Shown here: in pieces, positions 33,901-36,453 of the stretch
Position numbering within the stretch: position 1 is the stretch's first letter
Layout of the letters: each line of letters opens with the position of its first letter
Assembly: GCA_011390335.1 (NCBI GenBank)
Contig: JAABSO010000039.1
Location: forward strand, 1 to 36,453
DNA length: 36,453 bases
DNA from: Desulfotignum sp.
Lineage (GTDB): Bacteria > Desulfobacterota > Desulfobacteria > Desulfobacterales > Desulfobacteraceae
Direction of reading: 5' to 3'
Notes under the pieces: generated by a model
Told to the model about the DNA's origin: nothing
The model's input: the letters and a program-made list of their open reading frames with translations, nothing else
Database searches by the model: none
Made by a program: the position numbers and the translations under genes

Positions 33901-35280
33901 TTACTTCTCCTGTGACCAGAGTCTGGAAAGGGTTCCAATGGCCCGGGCAATCTCTATTTTTGCCGTTTTGCCGTCATAAAATGCGGCAGCTTTGTTGATG
34001 CCGGCCCTGGTTCTGTCCAGTTCCGCCTCCAGGTACCGGGTAATAGGTTCAGCACCGCCGTCATAGCGCTTTTTTACTATATGAAGGGATTCTTCTGCCA
34101 TATCCACACTTGACCGGGCAACATTCAGTCGCTGTTGTGCGTTTTCATGTTCCAGATAGGCCTGTTTCACATCCTGGTAAATCTGCATCCGGATTTTCTG
34201 CCGGGCTTCCAGGGCCCTTTCCAGTTCATGCCTGGCTTCAGCAATCTGCGCCCGGGTGGCAAAGCCGTCGAACAGGTTCCAGGCAAGATTCAGGCTGGCA
34301 GTGTAATTGTCCTTTGATGTATTGTACGAAAGGTCATCACTGTCCATATACCACTTGGCCTGCAGGTCGATCCGGGGCCGGTAGCCGCTCGCTGCCAGGG
34401 ATACAGCTGTTCTGGCCATATCGATCTGCTGCTGTGCCCGGTGCAGTTCCGGCCGTTTTTCAAGGGCAAGGGCATAGGCCTGGTCAATGGATACGGGAAA
34501 GGTTACCATACAGGTGCTGTCCGGCTCCGGGTCAAGAGAAAAAGAATGGCCGGGTGTATGCCCGAGCAGTGTGGCAAGGGCTGTCAGGGTGGTTGAAAAA
34601 GTGTTTTTGCTTTCCACCAGATTTTTTTTTGCTTCAGCCAGGCGGACCTTCAAAGAGAGAATATCTGATTTTAATACACTGCCGCCCCTGAAACGCACCG
34701 TCATCATATCCAGTTGTTCTTCCACCGTCTGCACAGAGGTCCGGGCTATGATGGTATATTCCCTGGCTTTGAGTGCGGTGAAAAACATCTGGATCACCGC
34801 AGCGATGCGGTCATTTTCTGTCTGAAGGGCCAGTGCGGTCTGGTCTGCGAGTTTTTTTTGTGCCAGCTGCTTTTCCAGCCGGTTTTTTCCGCCGTTATAC
34901 AGACTTATCCCGGCCATGATGCCCACTTCAGCATTGGTGAACGACCCGGGATCGTTAAAATCAATATCACGGGGCAGTTCTCTCTGGTCAATGGTTTTAA
35001 ACAGGTAGGCAGAAGGGGCATCACCTGCTGATAATTCACTGAAAGCCGTCACCCGGGGCCAGAAGACAGCTTCGGTTTTTTTGACCGAAGCTTCGGATTT
35101 TTTGATCAGGGTGCGGGCCATCCGGATATCCGGATTGTTTTTTAGTGCGGTTGTGATGGCTGTTTCCATGGTCAGCAGGTTGTCTTCTGCCCGGGATACG
35201 TCCGGCAGGGCACTGCAGGTGGCGATAATAAGAAATACAAGTATCAAAATGTTTTTGAATGACAGATTAGCGGATTCCAT
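33901..35280 (-). CDS. TolC-family outer-membrane efflux channel
   Basis: This 459-residue exported protein has a signal peptide (to about residue 31, VSRAEDN) and two repeats of the outer-membrane efflux protein domain. Typical helical-barrel segments include ALKNNPDIRMARTLIKKSEA near the N-terminus and ALEKRPELHRAQQQIDMARTA in the second half. A trimer forms the outer-membrane and periplasmic tunnel through which the RND pump exports its substrate. It is the first gene of the three-gene operon. GGGAG precedes ATG 35280 by 6 bases, and the operon promoter should lie in the 200 bases upstream, shared with the divergent vapBC pair. Confidence 0.94.
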   Translation of the reverse strand: MESANLSFKNILILVFLIIATCSALPDVSRAEDNLLTMETAITTALKNNPDIRMARTLIKKSEASVKKTEAVFWPRVTAFSELSAGDAPSAYLFKTIDQRELPRDIDFNDPGSFTNAEVGIMAGISLYNGGKNRLEKQLAQKKLADQTALALQTENDRIAAVIQMFFTALKAREYTIIARTSVQTVEEQLDMMTVRFRGGSVLKSDILSLKVRLAEAKKNLVESKNTFSTTLTALATLLGHTPGHSFSLDPEPDSTCMVTFPVSIDQAYALALEKRPELHRAQQQIDMARTAVSLAASGYRPRIDLQAKWYMDSDDLSYNTSKDNYTASLNLAWNLFDGFATRAQIAEARHELERALEARQKIRMQIYQDVKQAYLEHENAQQRLNVARSSVDMAEESLHIVKKRYDGGAEPITRYLEAELDRTRAGINKAAAFYDGKTAKIEIARAIGTLSRLWSQEK

Positions 35281-35480
35281 CTGTTTCTCCCATATATGCT
35301 GGTCTCAAACTGCCGTGTGTACAGGGAGCAAAAAAGATGAAATTACTTTTTTGGCTCCTGAAAAAAATTTTACCATGCATTGGGCTGATTTAAAAGAAAA
35401 TGATGGCAAACTTCTTGAACTTAAAACGCAAGCATGGTAATCTTACGTATAATTGTAAACGTTTTTTTAGTGAGGTTGCT

Positions 35481-35738
35481 ATGGACAAAATTTTGTCAGC
35501 AAGGGTAGATGAAGCTGTTATTCAACAAATCGGCATTTTGGCAAGTGAACTTAATACGACCAAAAAGGCAATCATTGAAGCAGCAATAAAACACTACTCA
35601 GAACAGAAAGGGTTAGAGAAAAAAATCAATATTTTTGATAAAACGTGTGGCACTTGGAAAAGGAGTGAGACCGAACAAGAAAGTGTTTCAAAAGCGCGCT
35701 CTGCGTTTAATAAATCCATGAAAAGGCACCATCAATGA
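35481..35738 (+). CDS. vapB: Ribbon-helix-helix antitoxin (VapB-type)
   Basis: This 85-residue protein has an N-terminal ribbon-helix-helix DNA-binding region (ILSARVDEAVIQQIGILASE, then LNTTKKAIIEAAIKHY) and a flexible C-terminal tail with a TWKR segment that should bind the toxin. It represses its own operon and neutralises VapC. ATG 35481 is chosen because GTGAGG precedes it and the upstream extension is not conserved-looking. The stop overlaps the vapC start as ATGA. The gene is AT-rich relative to the efflux operon beside it, which suggests acquisition by transfer. Confidence 0.88.
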   Translation: MDKILSARVDEAVIQQIGILASELNTTKKAIIEAAIKHYSEQKGLEKKINIFDKTCGTWKRSETEQESVSKARSAFNKSMKRHHQ

Positions 35739-36118
35739 GAGCATATATTGATTCTGATGTTTTGATCTGGCACCTGCGAGGGGAACAGAAGGCAGCAAAT
35801 TTGTTGTTACAGCTTCGAGATGAGGAACAGTATGAACTTTATACTGGAGCTTTACAACGAGCAGAAGTCGTTTTCTTTATGAAGCCTGAAGAGGAACAAG
35901 ATACAAAGCTGTTTTTATCCCAGATTAAAACAATGTCAGTAGATCAAGAAATCGTTGATAATGCAGGCATATTATACCGAAAATGGAATCCAAGCCATGG
36001 AATTGATGTTAATGATGCAATTCTTGCTGCAACAGTAATTCAAACGGGAGGTCGTATATATACTCTGAACATCAAACACTTTCCAATGCCCGGAATAAAT
36101 GTTCAAAAAGCCTGGTAA
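35735..36118 (+). CDS. vapC: PIN-domain toxin ribonuclease (VapC-type)
   Basis: This 127-residue PIN-domain protein has the acidic site residues Asp6 (YIDSDVLIW), Glu44 (QRAEVVFF) and Asp94 (VNDAILAAT), with Asp91 close by and the terminal TLNIKHF segment typical of the family. VapC toxins cut tRNA or rRNA when free of the antitoxin. The ATG overlaps the last four bases of the antitoxin gene, so translation is coupled. All expected catalytic acids are present, so the toxin appears intact. It is AT-rich like its partner. Confidence 0.92.
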   Translation: MRAYIDSDVLIWHLRGEQKAANLLLQLRDEEQYELYTGALQRAEVVFFMKPEEEQDTKLFLSQIKTMSVDQEIVDNAGILYRKWNPSHGIDVNDAILAATVIQTGGRIYTLNIKHFPMPGINVQKAW

Positions 36119-36135
36119 ATATGGTGTATTTCCCT

Positions 36136-36222
36136 TTATATCAAGAACCACAAGCCCAGAAAAAGGAGCAGGGCAATGGTCAAATTAATAAGATGCGGGC
36201 CTTCATTAGCATGTCTGTACAT
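36136..36222 (-). pseudogene. Stray C-terminal tail of an FAD oxidoreductase paralogue, or a 28-residue membrane peptide
   Basis: Read leftwards, 36222-36136 gives MYRHANEGPHLINLTI, then a hydrophobic stretch ending LWFLI and stop. This matches the C-terminal membrane tail of the protein at 22491-24131 (KGPHVIDLTI to LWYLM) at 14 of 20 positions, and the DNA is similarly alike. No catalytic part of the oxidoreductase precedes it, and no ribosome site is seen. It is either a fragment left by deletion or insertion at the vapBC locus, or a small membrane peptide; substitutions are mostly conservative, which keeps the second option open. Confidence 0.6.
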
Positions 36223-36309
36223 AGATTATGGTTTTTATTTTAACATAAAAGGTACCAGACAAGAAATTCAAACATATGGTGAATAAAAAGAAACAGCAAA
36301 ATCACCCAA

Positions 36310-36453
36310 CTAAAAAAATCTTTTTTGCAATGTGTTAATTTCTGATATAACCTGTCTGACGCGACTGACAGGGATCTCTGTAACCGCATGCAAAAAGGAA
36401 AATTCATTTTGATACCGGCCTGGCTGCATCACCTTTTGAACCGGACGCATCCA
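36310..36453 (-). CDS. Possible 3' end of an unidentified gene (5' partial at the window edge)
   Basis: A 47-codon frame is open from the right edge to a TAG at 36312-36310. It reads MRPVQKVMQPGRYQNEFSF, then HAVTEIPVSRVRQVISEINT. Composition and length are compatible with the end of a real protein, but I recognise no family. It could also be chance. Confidence 0.35.
   Translation of the reverse strand, partial: WMRPVQKVMQPGRYQNEFSFLHAVTEIPVSRVRQVISEINTLQKRFF

Noticed and set aside
35081..35440. Plus-strand 119-codon frame opposite the TolC start and upstream of vapB
   Set aside because: Most of it is antisense to the TolC signal-peptide region; the short tail near 35375-35440 has no ribosome site or family match.

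Overview
The window looks like a chromosomal segment of an anaerobic or microaerophilic Gram-negative bacterium, most likely a Desulfobacterota (Desulfobacteraceae-like) relative. This assignment is inference. It rests on a molybdenum hydroxylase with an Fe-S-type FAD subunit, KaiB/KaiC with a histidine kinase outside cyanobacteria, a peroxiredoxin that appears to use selenocysteine, a periplasmic diheme c-type cytochrome, an outer-membrane TolC system and an NHEJ-type LigD relative. There is no rRNA, tRNA, phage or insertion sequence, and no CRISPR array.

Layout. 1-3204 (+): the 3' part of a molybdopterin-binding xanthine/aldehyde dehydrogenase-type subunit, its FAD/[4Fe-4S] partner, and an ExoD-family membrane protein. 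3424-6555 (+): a kaiC-kaiB-PAS histidine kinase operon behind a TTCAAAG x4 tandem repeat. 6571-17304 (-): a block read entirely leftwards. It holds two paralogous periplasmic PRC-barrel genes, each inside a duplicated segment of about 0.9-1.0 kb with the same promoter/palindrome and terminator. Between them lie an AmrS-type radical SAM gene and a tightly packed CheB-CheR-PAS / histidine kinase-receiver / TrkH / TrkA operon. 17727-19886: a peroxiredoxin (+) with an in-frame TGA at the catalytic Cys position and a candidate SECIS hairpin, convergent with a diheme peroxidase-like cytochrome (-). 20550-22316 (+): a LigD-like protein with phosphoesterase and polymerase domains but no ligase domain. 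22491-24131 (-): a membrane-anchored FAD amine-oxidase-type protein. 24359-25925 (+): four 23-bp-spaced repeats followed by an exported HExxH protein of unknown family. 25920-27308 (-): a lipoprotein of the phospholipase D/cardiolipin synthase family. 27353-27608 (-): a decayed CBS-domain gene. 27896-35280 (-): a TolC-adaptor-RND efflux operon with a B12-binding radical SAM gene downstream. 35481-36118 (+): an AT-rich vapBC pair. 36136-36222 (-): a stray copy of the C-terminal tail of the 22491-24131 oxidoreductase. 36310-36453 (-): a possible gene end entering from the right.

How the parts may work together (inference): the middle of the window reads like a stress and signalling region. Kai-type ATPase timing or signalling, two closely similar HisKA_3 kinases (one with its own receiver), potassium uptake, peroxide removal, end-joining repair and envelope functions lie side by side. 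The strongest single result is the selenocysteine peroxiredoxin, which a standard gene caller would split into two fragments or call a pseudogene. The most system-like arrangement is the duplicated PRC-barrel blocks flanking the CheBR-kinase-TrkHA operon.
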